64,000 nt of DNA from Lichenostomus cassidix (taxonomy: Eukaryota > Chordata > Aves > Passeriformes > Meliphagidae): positions 68,476,565 through 68,540,564 of the forward strand of contig CM039211.1 of the NCBI GenBank assembly GCA_008360975.2. The letters are read 5' to 3'. Below, in pieces: positions 39,601-54,100 of the stretch. Numbering within the stretch: position 1 is the first letter of the stretch; every line of letters begins with the position of its first letter. A program made the position numbers and the translations under genes. The notes under the pieces were generated by a model that did no database searches, was not told where the DNA came from, and saw only the letters and a program-made list of their open reading frames with translations.

Positions 39601-42600
39601 AGCTTTTTAAGCAGGCTTCTATTTCACCTTTTAGAAAGCCTCATTCTTCTGAAATGAAATAGGTCAATATATTTCACATGTAAACTAGATCCATCACCTG
39701 CCCGAAACCTCCAGCAGAGGCCTCTTTGCATCTCTCATATTCCTCTGACAAAGTCCGGATAGTTGCAAACTGAGGATGGCCCTTTTTTACCCTCTGCTGG
39801 GATTTTCCCCTGCAAGCCCATGTCTTCCTGCCTTCCTCTCTGTACCCTCTAAACACTTGCATCAAGACCTCGTTCCTTGAAAGAAGATGCCTGTTTCCTC
39901 GTAAGCACCTCTTTAACAAGCCTCCTTCTAAATAAACATCATCCATCACATAACTGTGTGATTTATACTTTTCATCTAGGAAGGTGTGCTGATCCAGGCA
40001 CCAACTGCAGACTAAGCTCCCTTAGGGAATGAATTCATCCTTATGAAACTTCCTCTTCAAACTCCATTTCTCATTAGAATGAGTGTTTTCTTTTTCTTCT
40101 TCATTTTCTCCTACATTTTACTGTCTCCCCTCTTCCTCCATGCATCAAGTAGTTTTACATTACTCTTCCTACATTAAAAAAGTGCTTTGTTACAGGCAAC
40201 CTTTCAATTAAATTTCTAAGTAAAATGACTGTATTAGGCAAAAGTTTGTGTAGTAGCCAATAAAATGTCAGATAATATTGAACACAGGCTTGGACTAACC
40301 TTGCAACCCAATAAGTTATTATGTGCAAATGTTACAACTTGATTTTGAAGAGAACACACATGTATGATGAAGCCATTTTATGGCTGGGCTGAGTGATTGA
40401 TTACAGCATTCTGATCCATCTCAACAAGATAAACTCAGATAAAAGAATCTGATGATATTTAAGACTTGACAATTTATTATCCGAAGACTCCTGTAAAAAT
40501 GATTTTATAATTCCCTTCATTTAAGTGGGGTTTTTTTGAAAGTAATAAAATATATTTTTCAGAGTAACTGACTGTGATCAGAAACTCTTTTTGCTTGCTA
40601 GCAGCAAATTCCACTAAGAAATAAAAATGAGATGAGACAAAAACAAACATTACTGTTTGTGCTAGCTGCTTCTTGAAGCCGCTTTATGAAAGCCAGTCAA
40701 ATGGGAACTTGTTTTTCTGTTAAAACTTTAAGCTTTTTATTATGCTTAAAATCTTGTTATGTACTAAAGGGAAGTGCAATGAATACATGAAGTCAAGAAT
40801 TTATTATTAATAAAAATGAAATCTTAATGGTAAAGCTTGACAAGTATTATTGGTTCAGATTTATTTATCACAGGAAAAGAAAATAAAGAATATTTGTACC
40901 AAGAAAAAAGTCTCAGTGCTATAACAAAGCGGTTATAATTGTTATACACAAAATAATATCTATCCCTTTCATGAACACTTCCATTGTGCCTCTGGATCAT
41001 ATACCACACATCTTCCTCGAGCAAGGGAACATTAGGATCAGGCCATCAGTGTTCCAAGTTCACAAATGGGAAAAATGTGATGTTAATGTGGTTTCTTCAT
41101 TATTCCTCCTTGTTGGGGGAATTGGCATGGGCTATTTTTATATTTTCTAACATCCTTATGTACCTTGTTCTCCCTTCCGTGTTTGCACACTCATATTACA
41201 TCCCAGTTTACTACATAAAATCTGTTCTATCTATGTTAGATATCTTTTATGTCTTCGTTGCCCTTAAACCCAATTTTACCCAGCTCCAAGCCTTCATTTC
41301 TTTTACCACTGGTGACCTGTTTATAACTCCTAAGCTATATTGTAGAGGAGCATCCTTCTCTCCTAACTTAACCTATTATGTTAGATCCAGTATTTGATTG
41401 AGAAGAATGATAGAGCACTTTCAAATTACTAAAAAGGAGTCTAAAATATATAGAATCAATTACATACTGGAGGCACTTGTCTTTCTTACACTGTGAAAGT
41501 TATATGCCCTTCTTTTGGCACCAGTTACATATACTCCTTGTTTCAGTGCAATATTTAACACATAATAGTAAGATTGGTCCATCAATCCACTGTACTTTCA
41601 TTGCAGTAACATGTAGCCCACATTATTATAAAAGTATGAGAAGACTTTCTGAAAACCATTGCAGGTTACATAATCTTTCCCTCATCTTCAATATTGACAA
41701 GTGTCTTTTATTATCCTCAGAGTCAAAAGCTTCAATTTGTTGAAGAGAAAGAAAATCCACCAAACCTCCAACCCAAAATAATTTTTTTGAAAGCTCCTGT
41801 TGACTTCTCTGAGAGCTGGATATTCTATACTTATTGATGCATTTAACCTTCCTGGATTTCAGACAAATGTTTTTTAAACTGACTCTGTTGAAGTGAAAAT
41901 CAATCCATTTTGGTGATATGGCTGCAGGAGTAAGCCAGATATCTACCATTGGCATTTTTTAATCTATCACTCTCAGTTCTGTTTGGTCTCAATAATATAA
42001 TGAAACATATTGTTCCGGAAGAAATTAGAGCCAGAACACTGTGCATCCCTGCTCCAACTCATTTTCTCTCTTAACTTTGGGCAAGGTTTTTAATTATTAT
42101 TTCTTTCCATCTCTAATGTATAAAATGGGGAAACTCTCATAGCCTGATATGAAAGATAGCAAATACCAAGGATGTGGAACTGTTTAACTACCATATGAAT
42201 AATAATCAGCATATATTCCCTACACATATTAATAATCATAATAAATGTCATAAAAGGTAATAATGCATTTGCTTGCTGTGTCTTTTGTTTCAGATAGAGT
42301 ACAACCAGAAAAACAGCAATAAGTGGTATGAGTAATCAGCTATCACAAACAATGAAAGTTTCAACTGAAAATAAGTACCAGATGTTGAATGAAGAACGGT
42401 GTAATAAATAACCTAGAGGTGTGAAAAAGAAGAAAATTTCATTTCATCAACAATTTCTGCGTTGATGAAGTTATTTTTTCTGAACTCTATAAAATACACC
42501 AAAAATGTTTATTAGGAAAACATAATATTTTAAAGATTTTTCTTTAACAAAACAATGAGGTTCTACCTCTACTTAGGTCATTAAAATCTTGTTTGACTGC

Positions 42601-42794
42601 ATCTAAGACAAAACATTATCATAATATAAAAATCATGTTGTAACACAAATACCAAGTTATTGTTCTACCAATACTGAAAAAGGACATTACAATGTCATAA
42701 AAATTCTTCCTATAGTACTTTAAGTTAAACTGCAAGCTGAATCAATATTTTTCCCTAAACCTTAATTTTATGTAATTTGTCCTCTTACAACCCC
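36683..42794. other. intergenic AT-rich DNA, no gene seen
   Basis: No supported gene. T/G-rich low-complexity tracts lie at 39,121-39,153 and 39,325-39,378. A 91-codon minus-strand frame (39,674-39,949) and a 137-codon plus-strand frame (40,984-41,397) are present, but they show no domain and no splice context. Confidence 0.5.
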
Positions 42795-43150
42795 AACATA
42801 GGAATGACATGGACATACTTGAGTGGGTTCACAGGAGACCAGAAAGATGATTGAAGGGTAGGAGCACCTCTCCTAAAAGGAAAGGCTGAGTGAATGGTCA
42901 GCCTGAAGAAGAAAAGGCTCTGGGCAGAGCTTATAACAGCCTGAAGTACTCAAAAGAAGTTTATAAAAAACACTGTCGCAAGTTACCCAAAGATGTGGTG
43001 GATGCCCCACCCTTGGAAACATTCAAGGTCAAGCTGGACAGGTCTCTCAGCATGTTGACCCAGTTGAAGATGACCCTGATAACTGCAGGATTTGGGATTA
43101 GACAACATTTACAGTTCCCTCCCAACCCAAACCATTCTACGATTCTTTAT
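42795..43150 (+). mobile_element. CR1 LINE 3' end (plus strand)
   Basis: Internal pieces include GATGTGGTGGATGCCCCACC and ACATTCAAGGTCAAGCTGGA, with the end CCCAACCCAAACCATTCTAC and GATTCTT. Internal deletions and a 5' truncation are evident. The 88-codon open frame inside it is a chance by-product. Confidence 0.85.
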
Positions 43151-44264
43151 TTATGACCAAATGCAGTCATAACTCATACTAAATATGTCCTGTTTTCTGC
43201 CAGCAACAGAAGATAAGGTTGTTCTTCATCTGATATTACTGTGCATGAATGACACGTGTCAGTCAGAGGCTGTCACCCATGCTGGCATCTCACTGGACAT
43301 ACTGAGACCATCACTCAGCAATTCACATGATACCAGGTTAGATCACCCTCAGGAGAGGGTCACATCCCTCTGTGCTGACTCTAGGTGGAGATTAGACAAT
43401 CTTCTCTTCCAGTTTAAAACCTTGTTTAGGATATAAGCTTTGGGAAGAAGCACGTAAGTTCCTTGTCTTGTGTTTTAAAGATTTCCAGTGATTCATTTTG
43501 GTTTTGCATCAGTATTAGAGGTTACGCATTTGGTTGTAGGAAGTGTTATTATGTAACTTCTGGGTTACTTGAAAATTAGCAAGAATATATCCACATTCAC
43601 TAAATAGATGTAACCTGCCTTTGGAAATATTAGTCAACGTTATTTAACTACCTGCCAGTGAAGGTTTATTCTTCTACCATCTGAAGAGATCTGAGTAAAG
43701 CTGAAGTTTTTGTGAGCTTGGGACAAACAAGCATGTACACTTATTGTCTTGAGCAGTTTCTAATAGTTTTAGAACAATGACTATATGATACATCTGTTTA
43801 GTTCACATATATAATTGCATCTCATTACCATCTGGAAATGCACAACTGTTTTGCCACATTTTCAGTTTATTTTGAGACAATTCATTCTCACAATCTCAGT
43901 TCCCTGTATCTCTGTCTCTACCATGGTGAGTGCAGCTCAGCATTAAAGCTTTAAATTATCATGAAGAACATTTTCAACCTCAATTCATTTCACTCTGAAG
44001 CAGATGTACCTTGAAGGAATACACCATCCACTGCTTTGCCTTGGCCCTGATCTGAGGGGTGTGCATTGCTCCTCAGGCTGAAAGAGGCTTAGCCATTCCC
44101 TTTGCAGGGTGTCTCAGGGTTTTGCTTTGTGGGGTCACTCAATGTGATCAAGACTGGATTGGTTTTGTGCAGCTCAGGAGTTTCTGGCCTGTCCCACCAG
44201 CTGGCCTTGGAAATGGTTGTGCAGAAATGAACTTGAGGGGCCCTGATGGACACTGAGCTGCATC
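43151..44264. other. intergenic DNA, no gene seen
   Basis: No gene or clear repeat. The last ~200 bp are GC-richer and adjoin the solo LTR. Nothing links them to it. Confidence 0.5.
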
Positions 44265-44270
44265 CTTACA

Positions 44271-44525
44271 TGTTGCTGTTGAGCAGCTAGCAGAGTAAAG
44301 AACTCCGTTCTCAGTGGCAAGAAGGAAAAACCTTTATTGTTTTGATTTCATCATATATCTAGAGTTTTCAAAAGTCACCCAGATTGGTAGGCCAGAAGCC
44401 TCCCCCTAGGCCTGATTGGCCAGGCCTGCACCGTCCAGATCTTGGGACACTGTTTTTAATAACATCCAAACTTTATTTATAAAACACAAAAAGAATTCTC
44501 ATGGGAAAGACCTGTGCTAGCCACA
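44271..44525 (-). mobile_element. solo LTR (minus strand), 255 bp, with perfect 6-bp target duplication
   Basis: CTTACA flanks both ends (44265-44270 and 44526-44531). The element begins TGTTGCT and ends AGCCACA, so the termini pair at 6 of 7 positions. On the minus strand an AATAAA signal is followed by GGTTTTTCCTTCTTGCC and then a short U5-like segment. No retroviral genes are present. A 6-bp duplication fits alpha/beta-class (ERVK-like) integrases. It lies at the 5' edge of a decayed CR1 copy. Confidence 0.7.
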
Positions 44526-44549
44526 CTTACAGAGGTGATGGCTGTCACA

Positions 44550-45105
44550 GACCGGGGTACATCAGCAAGACCATCAGCTAAAGGCTGAAGGAAGTGATTA
44601 TTACATTCCATTAAGCACTGGTGAAACCAGACCTGGAGTTCTACATCTCCCCTGCATCTGCAAGATACTCAGGCTTGTTTGAGAGCAGCTGCATAGTGTG
44701 AGGTGTGTGTGTGTCCAGACCACAAGATATGCAAGAAGATACTGAGGGAGCTGGGTTTATCCAGATTTCAGAAAAGCAGAATAAGTAAATATTAATAAAT
44801 ATGAACTAGGAGGTTAAAGTGGAGTTGGGCACTTTTGGGAGGTAGATATGTAAAGGACAGGAGGCAATGGACAGAGGTTACAGACAGTGAAATTCTGGTC
44901 AGAAATTAGGGAAAAGAAATCACACAAACAGGCTGATCAGAGGCCAAGATGAGAGGTGAAATACCCATTCCTGGATAGATTCAAAGCTTGGCTGAACAAG
45001 GGCCTATGTCAAATGGAATAACTTTTAAATGGGTCCATCTTTGAGCCATCCTGACCCTTCAGGAGTTCCTCACAACTGAAATTACTTTATGATTCTGTGA
45101 TCTCA
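44550..45105 (+). mobile_element. CR1 LINE 3' end (plus strand), old copy
   Basis: It starts in the CR1 RT-end region (AAGCACTGGTGAAACCAGAC, CTGGAGTTCTACATC) and ends in TTTATGATTCTGTGATCTC. It has many substitutions and indels and contains a small GT-rich insertion. Confidence 0.75.
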
Positions 45106-48100
45106 AATACGTGAAACTGGAGTTCAGAAACCAGCTTATTGGGCTTCATAAGTACTGATTCAAAGGTTTAATTGTATATGTTTTACTGAAAACCATAATG
45201 ACTATAAAAATAAGCATAAACTCATATGGTTAAAATCTGTTCATATCAAAATGAAATGAAGGTACTAGCCAAATAAATAACATGAAAAAAGCCCTAAACT
45301 TTTAATCTAAAAAAACACAAACAAATCCAACAAACCTACCTCTCAGGAAAATTTAAAAATATTACATTAAATAAATAAATAACATACGGTGAATTAGAGT
45401 TTGATCCTTAAATGAGATAATTTGTGAATAACCTAGCTGAGCTTTAAAAAAACAAATCTAGAAAACCCAAGTGTAAAAAACAAACTTAGAAGGCAAATTT
45501 TTTTTTAAATGTCTGGATGATATGCGAAAACAACAAAACCAAGCCCAAATCTCTAATGTTTGTCACCTCCTTAGCAGCAACCTCAGGAAGACAATTTGTG
45601 CTTCTTGTCTGGGATCACATTCCTATTTCTGTCCAACATTTCAGCTTTTCTCAAATGTCTAGCTTTACTAAAGTTCAGGACAAGTCTCTCTACTCTTTGA
45701 TATCCATGAAGTCTGTAAAGGATGTTTCAACTGACCATTTATCTCTTGAGGCTGACTGTAAAAGAAAGAAAAGGACACAAATCAGAAGGCAATTTCTTTT
45801 TACATTTTTGACTGTGGAAAGGGGGAACCTCCAGGATTTATAGCACCATGACCAGGAAAGAGCATAAAGGGCTTGTGCTTTTTCTCAGAATTACTTGACT
45901 TCTGTCAGATGCCTTTGAGTTGGTTTTGCACCTTCTAGTGTGGGCAGTGGGTTCAGTGGGATACTCAACAGTCAAGCTAGTCAAGCTCTGATGGTTGCAT
46001 AACATCTGCTGACATGAATAGACATTTCAGAAGTTCAAAAAGGTTCTGAGACAGCTGCACATATTCAGGATAAAAACCTGTATCTGATAAAACAGGGTGA
46101 TGTATGGTAAGTGAGAAACATAGCCCCTCTGAGGCCAGTATTTCCTGGGTCTCAGTGTCCAGTTTCTATTTAAGGGTTGTGACATGTCTCACTTTGCCTC
46201 TCGTTATGCCATTACAACCTTCCCTGCTCGCTTCTGGAGTATGAATTTGTGGTAAAGTTTTATGCAGGTAGGGCAATAGATCTCAACAACTGAGTCCTGC
46301 TTATCTTCTCAACCATTCTTCCATGTAATATCCCACAGCCAAAAGAACATACAGGAGTACATATTAAAAAAAGCCTCCTTCTAGGAAATTCAGAGCACCC
46401 AGTTGTGTGAACAGATGTGAAGGTCAATGCCTTCTGACGTGCTCTGGGTTTTATATGCAGATGAAAGAGGAACTCATATTCACCCTATCCATATTCTCAG
46501 CCTAGACTGAAAGACTCAAACTGGCAGGTAGTCTTTGACCTCATGCACTACTTCAGTCCTATCCATTTAAATTATGATTTTCTCTGGGATAAGGACCGCT
46601 TTTTTAACAGTTTCAGGGGATATGGTAAATTTCTTGGAGAATCAGGCTCTCCTTTATGTCTCAGGTGCCTGCTCTGCCTCTGTCCTAGAACCCAAAAAAC
46701 ACCCACAACTGCATCTCCTCTGCTATTGTATGCAGTCACAGCCAGGAAACTTGTTTTGAGATGTAGTTTCCAGCCTCTCAGTTCTATCAGAACCATATTG
46801 GACATTCCTAATCTGATGTGCAGAATCCCTCGGCTCCTCTCAGATTCTCATTAGGAAAGAGTGAACCTGTCATATAACTTCATGGACATTCACCACATCC
46901 ATACTTCAACTAATATTGTCTTCCCTGTGAATGGTACCACTTCATCATGCCTGTCTGAAGATAGAACTTTTCACTTCCCAGGGAAGCAGTTAGGAAGACA
47001 GGCTCTTAGTCTTTTCTGGCCTGCAAGGGGAAGGACCAACAAATGCTGCATTTACTAGGAATATGAGACAGAATTTCTTCGAGGCAGTAAAGGCATTTAA
47101 CATGCTCATCTGTCACTAGAATTTGACTGTCACAACAGGGGCAAATTTTTAAGTCTAGGGACTGTAGGAAAGCCATGACTGTGGAGAGGTTTAATAAATG
47201 TCCCAGACCGGGTAAAGAAAGATGTGTCATGTTATTTGTTCTGATCAAAACAGAACAAAACAAAAAAACCCCAAACAATCCTGAAAATAATACTAATGCC
47301 ATTCTGTAGCCCACATGGCATGCTGGGAAGGGGAAATGTAAGCTACAAGGAGGGAGCAAATGGATCCAGTGCAATCAGATGTCCTGTGGCAAAGAGCACA
47401 GGGTGTAAAAAGTGAATGTCTCCAGGAATGAGTCATGGCAGAAACACTTTCCACTTTTCACAGCAGTTGTAAGCATTTATAGTATTAAGCAGCACAGTGA
47501 ATAAGACTCACAAGGATTAATCAATGGGCAAGCATTTTTGCCCAAATCTATCACATTTGACTTATTTTATAATTGAGTGAAAGGGAACCTTATATGCAAA
47601 AGGATGTTTTATTTAATCCAAAACCAGGTAGCTAAGTTAGATCAGCTGGGTTACCAACTGGACATGGCACCTTTTATTCAATGACTGTGAGAGCCTAAAT
47701 TAACCTGTACATCTGAGTTCAGGTGCCTAAACATTAGTGATAGAAATCACACCAATGTGACTTTCACAATAACACCAGTAATTTAATTTAATGATGGAGT
47801 GAACAGTCTAAGAGTGTAGGAGAACAGCCATAATGCTGGTCATTTCAAGAAATATCTGAAAATTTCAGTTATTTCATGAAATGACTGCTTTCACCATCTG
47901 ACTGTAACATACAGCTAGGATTAGAAATGAACAAGCTACAACCACGTTCCTAGTTACTGCATTTGTATCTGAGCACTGTTCTCTCACTGTGGCTAAATCC
48001 TTATGTAGGTTCTTATCAGGAAATTTTGCTATTGCCGTTCCTTTTTAGCAGATAACAATTTTTGCTGTTCTGTTCTTTTTTTTCCCGCTATTGTTACCAA

Positions 48101-51100
48101 AATAAAAATGATTATAAGCATCACCTTAAAAGCATGCCATGCTAGGGATGGTTGTGCTGCAATATATCATTCTGAACTCTACCGTATTCATTTATGGTGA
48201 AGCATTTTATATTAATGTTTCCATTGCTTATCACAGACACTGGCACTATAAGTGCTTGAGTCAACTCAGCTTGGTTATTTATTAGGATAGGTTTCACTGC
48301 CATTTCCTAGGATAAAATCCTCCCTGTCCCCACTTGGTGAAACTGGTTTGTTCCTGCCAATCACTGCTCCTTGACTATCCTTATGTATTACACTATTCTG
48401 TCCATCAGCATTAAATAAATTAATAATACACTGGGTTTCTGGTAACTAATAACTATGTTTTTCAGAAATGCAGATTATGTGCGCAGCTTAAAACCCCACA
48501 AGATTTATAGCAATTAGAAAACAATCTAGCATCTGAACATCCAGTCACATGTGAAATTTCAGGTGTTGGAAACCTCGACCCTTGAAATCCAAGTTCAACA
48601 CTTCTGGGCTGTACTGATTCTTGTTATTCCATACAATTCCCTGAAATAACCTTTCTGTTTAAGGTCTTGACCTTTGCTGATGAATATTAACTAGTCCAAG
48701 GCAGCACATAAGAAGCTGTGCTTCCTTGTATTCCTTGGCAACTTCCCTGTGCATCAGTTGTTATTTTTCCATAGTGAGCAGCTCAGGCGGCAACAGAGAG
48801 ATGACCTTTTTTTTCCTTTTTTTTTTATTTTTAATATTGTCCTTTGCCTGTAAGTTGCCTTCCTTAGTCTACTCTTAAATATGCATTTTATTCTCAGTTA
48901 TCTCCTACTGAGTGCCTCACAGCAGAGAAGATTTCATACCAAGGTCTTCTCTGTTATAACCAGAAATTCTTATGCTGAACCCAGTGGAGCTGGAATGCCT
49001 CATAACAGCTGATGGTTTTCCCCCATGTTATTACCTCTTCACCTGGCAAACTCATGTACATGACGGCGACTAATTACCTGTTTAGTGGTTATTTGAGCAT
49101 ATTGACATTAGGATGCTTAATAGGCTGCAGCGTAAAAATATTAAAAAAAAAAAAAAAATAGACTTTGAGAAGGAATTTTTAGCTACTGGAAAAAAGGGGA
49201 CAGAGAATGATCATACAGAATGTTCATGTAAGTCCAGCCTGAAGATATTCTTTAGCTTCTAAATAGCTTCTTATAAGGGAAAAAAAAGTAATCCAGCTAA
49301 GGTGAGAGTTGAATTTGGTGGTGGCCAAAAAGAATCTCACCAAATGAGGGGGTTAAATGGAGTGTCACTTTGAGATTTTGTGTAAAAAGAATGAGTGCTG
49401 AACATTCTAGGATTATTTTAAAATAATTTTTTTTTCCTCCCCCAAAAGCTATACATATAATTTTATATACAGATGAAGTTGCTTCTCCTTCTTCTCTTTT
49501 GTTACAATTTTTGTCTGCACCTTGAAGAATGGTGCTAAAAATGCTACTTGGTCTGTACAGACGCAAACAAAAATTCAGTGATAGTGTGGTACATGATATG
49601 TCCTATTATGGGGAAAAATAACTAACAAAAATCTTGCATTGTCTGATAGCTAATTCTAACAAATAGCCAGACTTGTGTAACTAATTGATTTTTCACTTGG
49701 CTGATAGACTCAAAAAGATTTTTTTCTTTTTGTCACAAAACAAAAAGCCCAAAAAACCTTGGAGAGAAACTGAAGGCCAATTAGGGTTTTTTTTAATATC
49801 TTAACTTACTTGAAATGCCCAAAGAAACTTTTTTAAAAAAAATTGTCGTATTTTGGTTTGAATATTCAGAAATGAAATAAAATGATTTTGCCCATTTCTG
49901 AAGGCAGGAAATTATTTTCCTTCATTATGACTCAGTGTGTAAATTGTTCTTGTAATGCAGCATCTCAGACCATAGACTGATGTCCCATCCTCTCCCCAGG
50001 GTCCTGCCTGGTAATGCATTTATATGATTTAAGTCAAGAAGGTGCTTGAGATCTTTGCTTGGTGAAGAATTTTAGGGAAACAAATCTAAAAGTTTTGTAA
50101 AAATTAAAAATATCTAGCAGAGTAATCCAGTAGTAATGGGCACAATCTGAAAGAAAGTCATGCTGAAAGTTCAGCAGAAGTTTCTGGTATATCAAGAGGC
50201 ATGGCAGTTAAGTTTTCTGTTTCCTGGAGAAAGTATTAAAAGAACAAATAAACATCTTTGCTTCATGAAGGACTGCTTTCAGAGCACAGAAAGAGCTGCT
50301 AGTTCACAGGGCATGTGTCATTACTTGTCAAGATCAGCAGTAATTGGTTTAATTTTATCCAAGGAAGAGACTTTGGAAAAGTAATTGAAAATGTGGAGAG
50401 GTAACAGAAAGGGTGGAAAATGACTATAATATTGATTTTTGAAATGAAAAAAAAAAAAGAAAAAGAATCATCAAGGTAATTATCACCTCCTAGGCCCAGA
50501 TGAGAGCTACACTGAATGAATAGATTAAGTACTGCAAAATAAAAATTGTGGAACTTCCAGGTAATTTTGTGAGACAATTAGTGCTGTCAGTTTATTAAAT
50601 TAAAAGGCTTGAGAATCATATCTTGACTTATAACTGCATTGTGCCTAATACAGATTTCAGTATCTATGTAAAGACAGAGAAAAACAGATTTGTTCCACTA
50701 GTAAGGGAAGAGTTTTCCCAGAAATGCCTATTGAGCCATTCACAGAAGATGTCCTGAAGCTGTGGGAAGAACATACATCAAAATTCCTCTGCTGTGCATT
50801 TTGATAAAGCTGTTAAAACATGTATTCCTTTTTTGAAACAAAGAAGTGTGTCACAATTTCTGAGTTATATCATTGTTCAGAAGTTAAAGAATAAAGTATT
50901 GGCTTCTTGGAATGAAACGGGAGACCTTCTGAAATCCTGAATATAGCCAGGAGATGGAAACAATGTTTCTTAGAGCTTTAATTTCTGCCATTTTTCCCCT
51001 CCCCACTAAATTGATTTGGAGTGCATCCTTTGTTTTGGACGCTGTCATAGCTCTTGTAACAATCTTGGATGCCACTGCAATAAAGAATGAGTCATTTTGC

Positions 51101-54100
51101 ATGTGTATAACTGTATAGCAGATAGATTTTGGAAAGAGTTTTGCTGTCTACCTTAGATGGGAATGCCATCAGTCAACTTGAGCCTTTGTCTGAAGGATTA
51201 AACCCATGCTGACAAAAATTACACATAGAAAACAAGTTCTTCCCCACCCCACCTCCAAATAAAAAAAATACCTAAACTGTAGCCAAGTGGCATCAAACTA
51301 TCACACCTCTTCCATCATCAAAGATGGTGCTAAATTATCTGGGTTGTCATAAGGGATGATGGGCTAAAAAAAGACCTTCATAAAGAAAAAACAATTTTCA
51401 CTTAAATGCCACATTAAACCTCAAGAATAGAAAAAGCTGACAGATATTAAAGAAGTCGTACTTACGCATGCAAAACTTCTCAGCTGAGCGTTTTCCATCG
51501 AGGTTTATAAAACCATTCTCAGGAGCAAGTGCTACCTACTGAAGTAAAAGTTGGCAGGACTGGGCCCTCCCTTTCACCACCCTGTTCTGAACTACAGAAG
51601 TTATATTAGGGATCATTATTAATCAAAATCTAACCAGTGGAGTAACTGAGACATCAAGAATTGATTTATTAAAGGTCATAGAATAAATCCTGGTTGCAGA
51701 AGTTACATAAAAAGATTTCCCACCCTTTTCTTTAACATAAGACTAACGTTTCCCATCATATGAAATTCATGTGCATGCAAAGAGTCTTACAAATACAATA
51801 ACAAGTAAATAGATAAATAACTGCATGTAAAGATATGTGAGATCTTGGGGTTTCCTAGGCAGAAACTTCTCTGTTGCTTTAACTCCATCCATACTAACTG
51901 GTGTTAGGAATGTGCTTGCTTGGTAAGACTTTTTGATTAAAATGTACTCTGTGCCTGTGTGTTTTTGGCTAAGAAGGAAAAAGGTAATAATCTTCTTTTC
52001 AGTTAATTTCTAAGGTCATAAGAAACTCCAGTTGGATAATATTTGCATTTCAGTGTGTGATGGGCCTATGGGGCTGTGCCATCTGAAACCAGGTTATCCC
52101 AGACAAAAACACGACACAAGAAAATGCATTATGATCTGCAAGAAAATTAACAAATAATGACAAACTCTTTGGTCTAAGACAGATCAAAAGCAAAAATTTT
52201 ACTCTCAGAGCATAAACAGCCATTTAGCTAAATGATATTTCTACAAAGGGCTCAAAGGGAGGAGTTTATAAAGAGTAGGAGACCTTTTAGTTCTGAGTTC
52301 CCAAACTTCAGTCCAAATTGATAGAAGTGGAAAGGTCTACTAAAAAATCAACCAAAAATCTCACTGATTTCCAGATGAGAGTCAGGTATGATTTCTTTTA
52401 AGTATTTGGGACATTTATGGTTGCAGATATAAAGAAGTAAGAACAGATATGCTTCAAAATACTTTGACCAGAGGTATGTAATATCATATTTTTAGCTACA
52501 AAGCCATCTGTATATTCTTGGGGGTAAAGAAAAGGAAAAGAAAAAAGAATGAAGAGAATTTCATTAAACAACCAACCGACGAACCTGTATCTCTCTCCTC
52601 TCAATACAGGGAGAAAAGAAAGCTTGAAAAAGTTTAACAAAGGACCAGTTTTTGGTGTAAGTTGCTAACTCTGCTGAATTCACTAGTTGAAAGGTGCAGT
52701 TCAATATAAAGAAGAACGAAAAAATATCATTATAATGAGTTTTTACATAGATCTCAAAGCTACTTCCTAAGCTTTGTTCTTTGGGAAGCACCTGGCACAG
52801 TCTGGGGGCTGCAAGAAACTAAAAAGAAGTAAGGAAGGATTGGTTCTGTGGAGGTACAGTGACTTTCTGTACAACACACAGAAGGATAGAGGAACCCTAG
52901 CCAAGATGTTGATTACTGGATGCTTAGGAAAGAAAATCAATAACATATCCCTAAGTCATATTACAATGTGCAAACGCTGATATTATTGCGAATCAACACG
53001 TAATACTGCAGCATTAAGTTTTAGCTTGTAGTCTTCTTAAGGAAGCTTTAGTTTGTAAGCTCTTTGGGACTTAAGGGTAAGTCCCTTCTTTGTTCCATGC
53101 ACAAGACAGTGCTCCAGAGTTTGCCAAAGGCCTGGGGTTTTTCAGCAATAACATAGCACAAACAGTTTTGTGGAGATATCTTTAACCTCATCCAAGACAA
53201 TTATAAGTTTTGGGTGAGTCAGGTTTCATTTTCAGCTGCACTAAATCCAGTCCCTCAGTCAGCACTCCGGCTACAATAATAAAACATAAGCAATGACTGC
53301 AACATTCTGCTCTGTTCTTGCAGTCAGAAATCCTGGGAGATGCTAGATAAGCTGCCAAGAATCTCAGGGGATGGCAAAGCTACTCTGGACCTCTCATAAT
53401 TCTGATTTTGAACTGAATTCTTACACTGACTTTAACTTTGGCTTTTAGAAGCTTTTTTCCTTCCATTTTTTTTGTCCCACTGATTTTGCCTCTGTCAGAG
53501 CAGCCATATGAAACTAAGGATGCTGGAGGGAGTTAGGACAGAGCCCCCACAGTTTTCCATTGAGGCAGACTAAGAATACTCTTCCCCACCATTAAGTTAA
53601 AAATATGATTAGACTAAACTGTGAGCTGTTACAAGGTGACATACAATGAAAGGTCAACTTTTCTCTGAATTTTGCATAAACTATATCATGACAGAGCAAA
53701 ACTACACATGATAATGTTCTAACATCATGTCTTCCTCCTATATGGCTGATCCCAATAAGTGAGAAGAATATTTTTTTCCACATTACCAACCACCTCCATA
53801 CAAATATATTTGAATAGGAGAACAACCTTGCAAAAACCTCTTTTTACTTGAGTTCAGTGATTTTTTTCTCCCTCTAAAGGATGCTCAAATTTGACTTTGG
53901 GTATAAAATATATAATTTTTAAGTGTGAAAGAGATAGGAAGGAAAAGAGGGAATTTGTGGAATCAGAATCACCTCTTCTGTAAGTATAAAAGTGAATAAA
54001 AATGTGTCTGAAACACACACAATTTGAAATTCAACTTAAATACATACAAGTGATCTTGGAAGTATCTCTTGGAGCCATAGAAATTTAGAGATGCTTCAGA

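Noticed and set aside
39674..39949. 91-codon minus-strand frame with protein-like composition
   Set aside because: No recognisable domain, no splice sites flanking it and no neighbouring exon; its length is within chance for this window.
40984..41397. 137-codon plus-strand frame with hydrophobic stretches
   Set aside because: Its AT-rich composition yields Phe/Leu/Ile runs by chance. No signal peptide logic, homology or exon context.
42890..43156. 88-codon frame
   Set aside because: It lies wholly within a truncated CR1 3' end and does not follow the CR1 coding frame.
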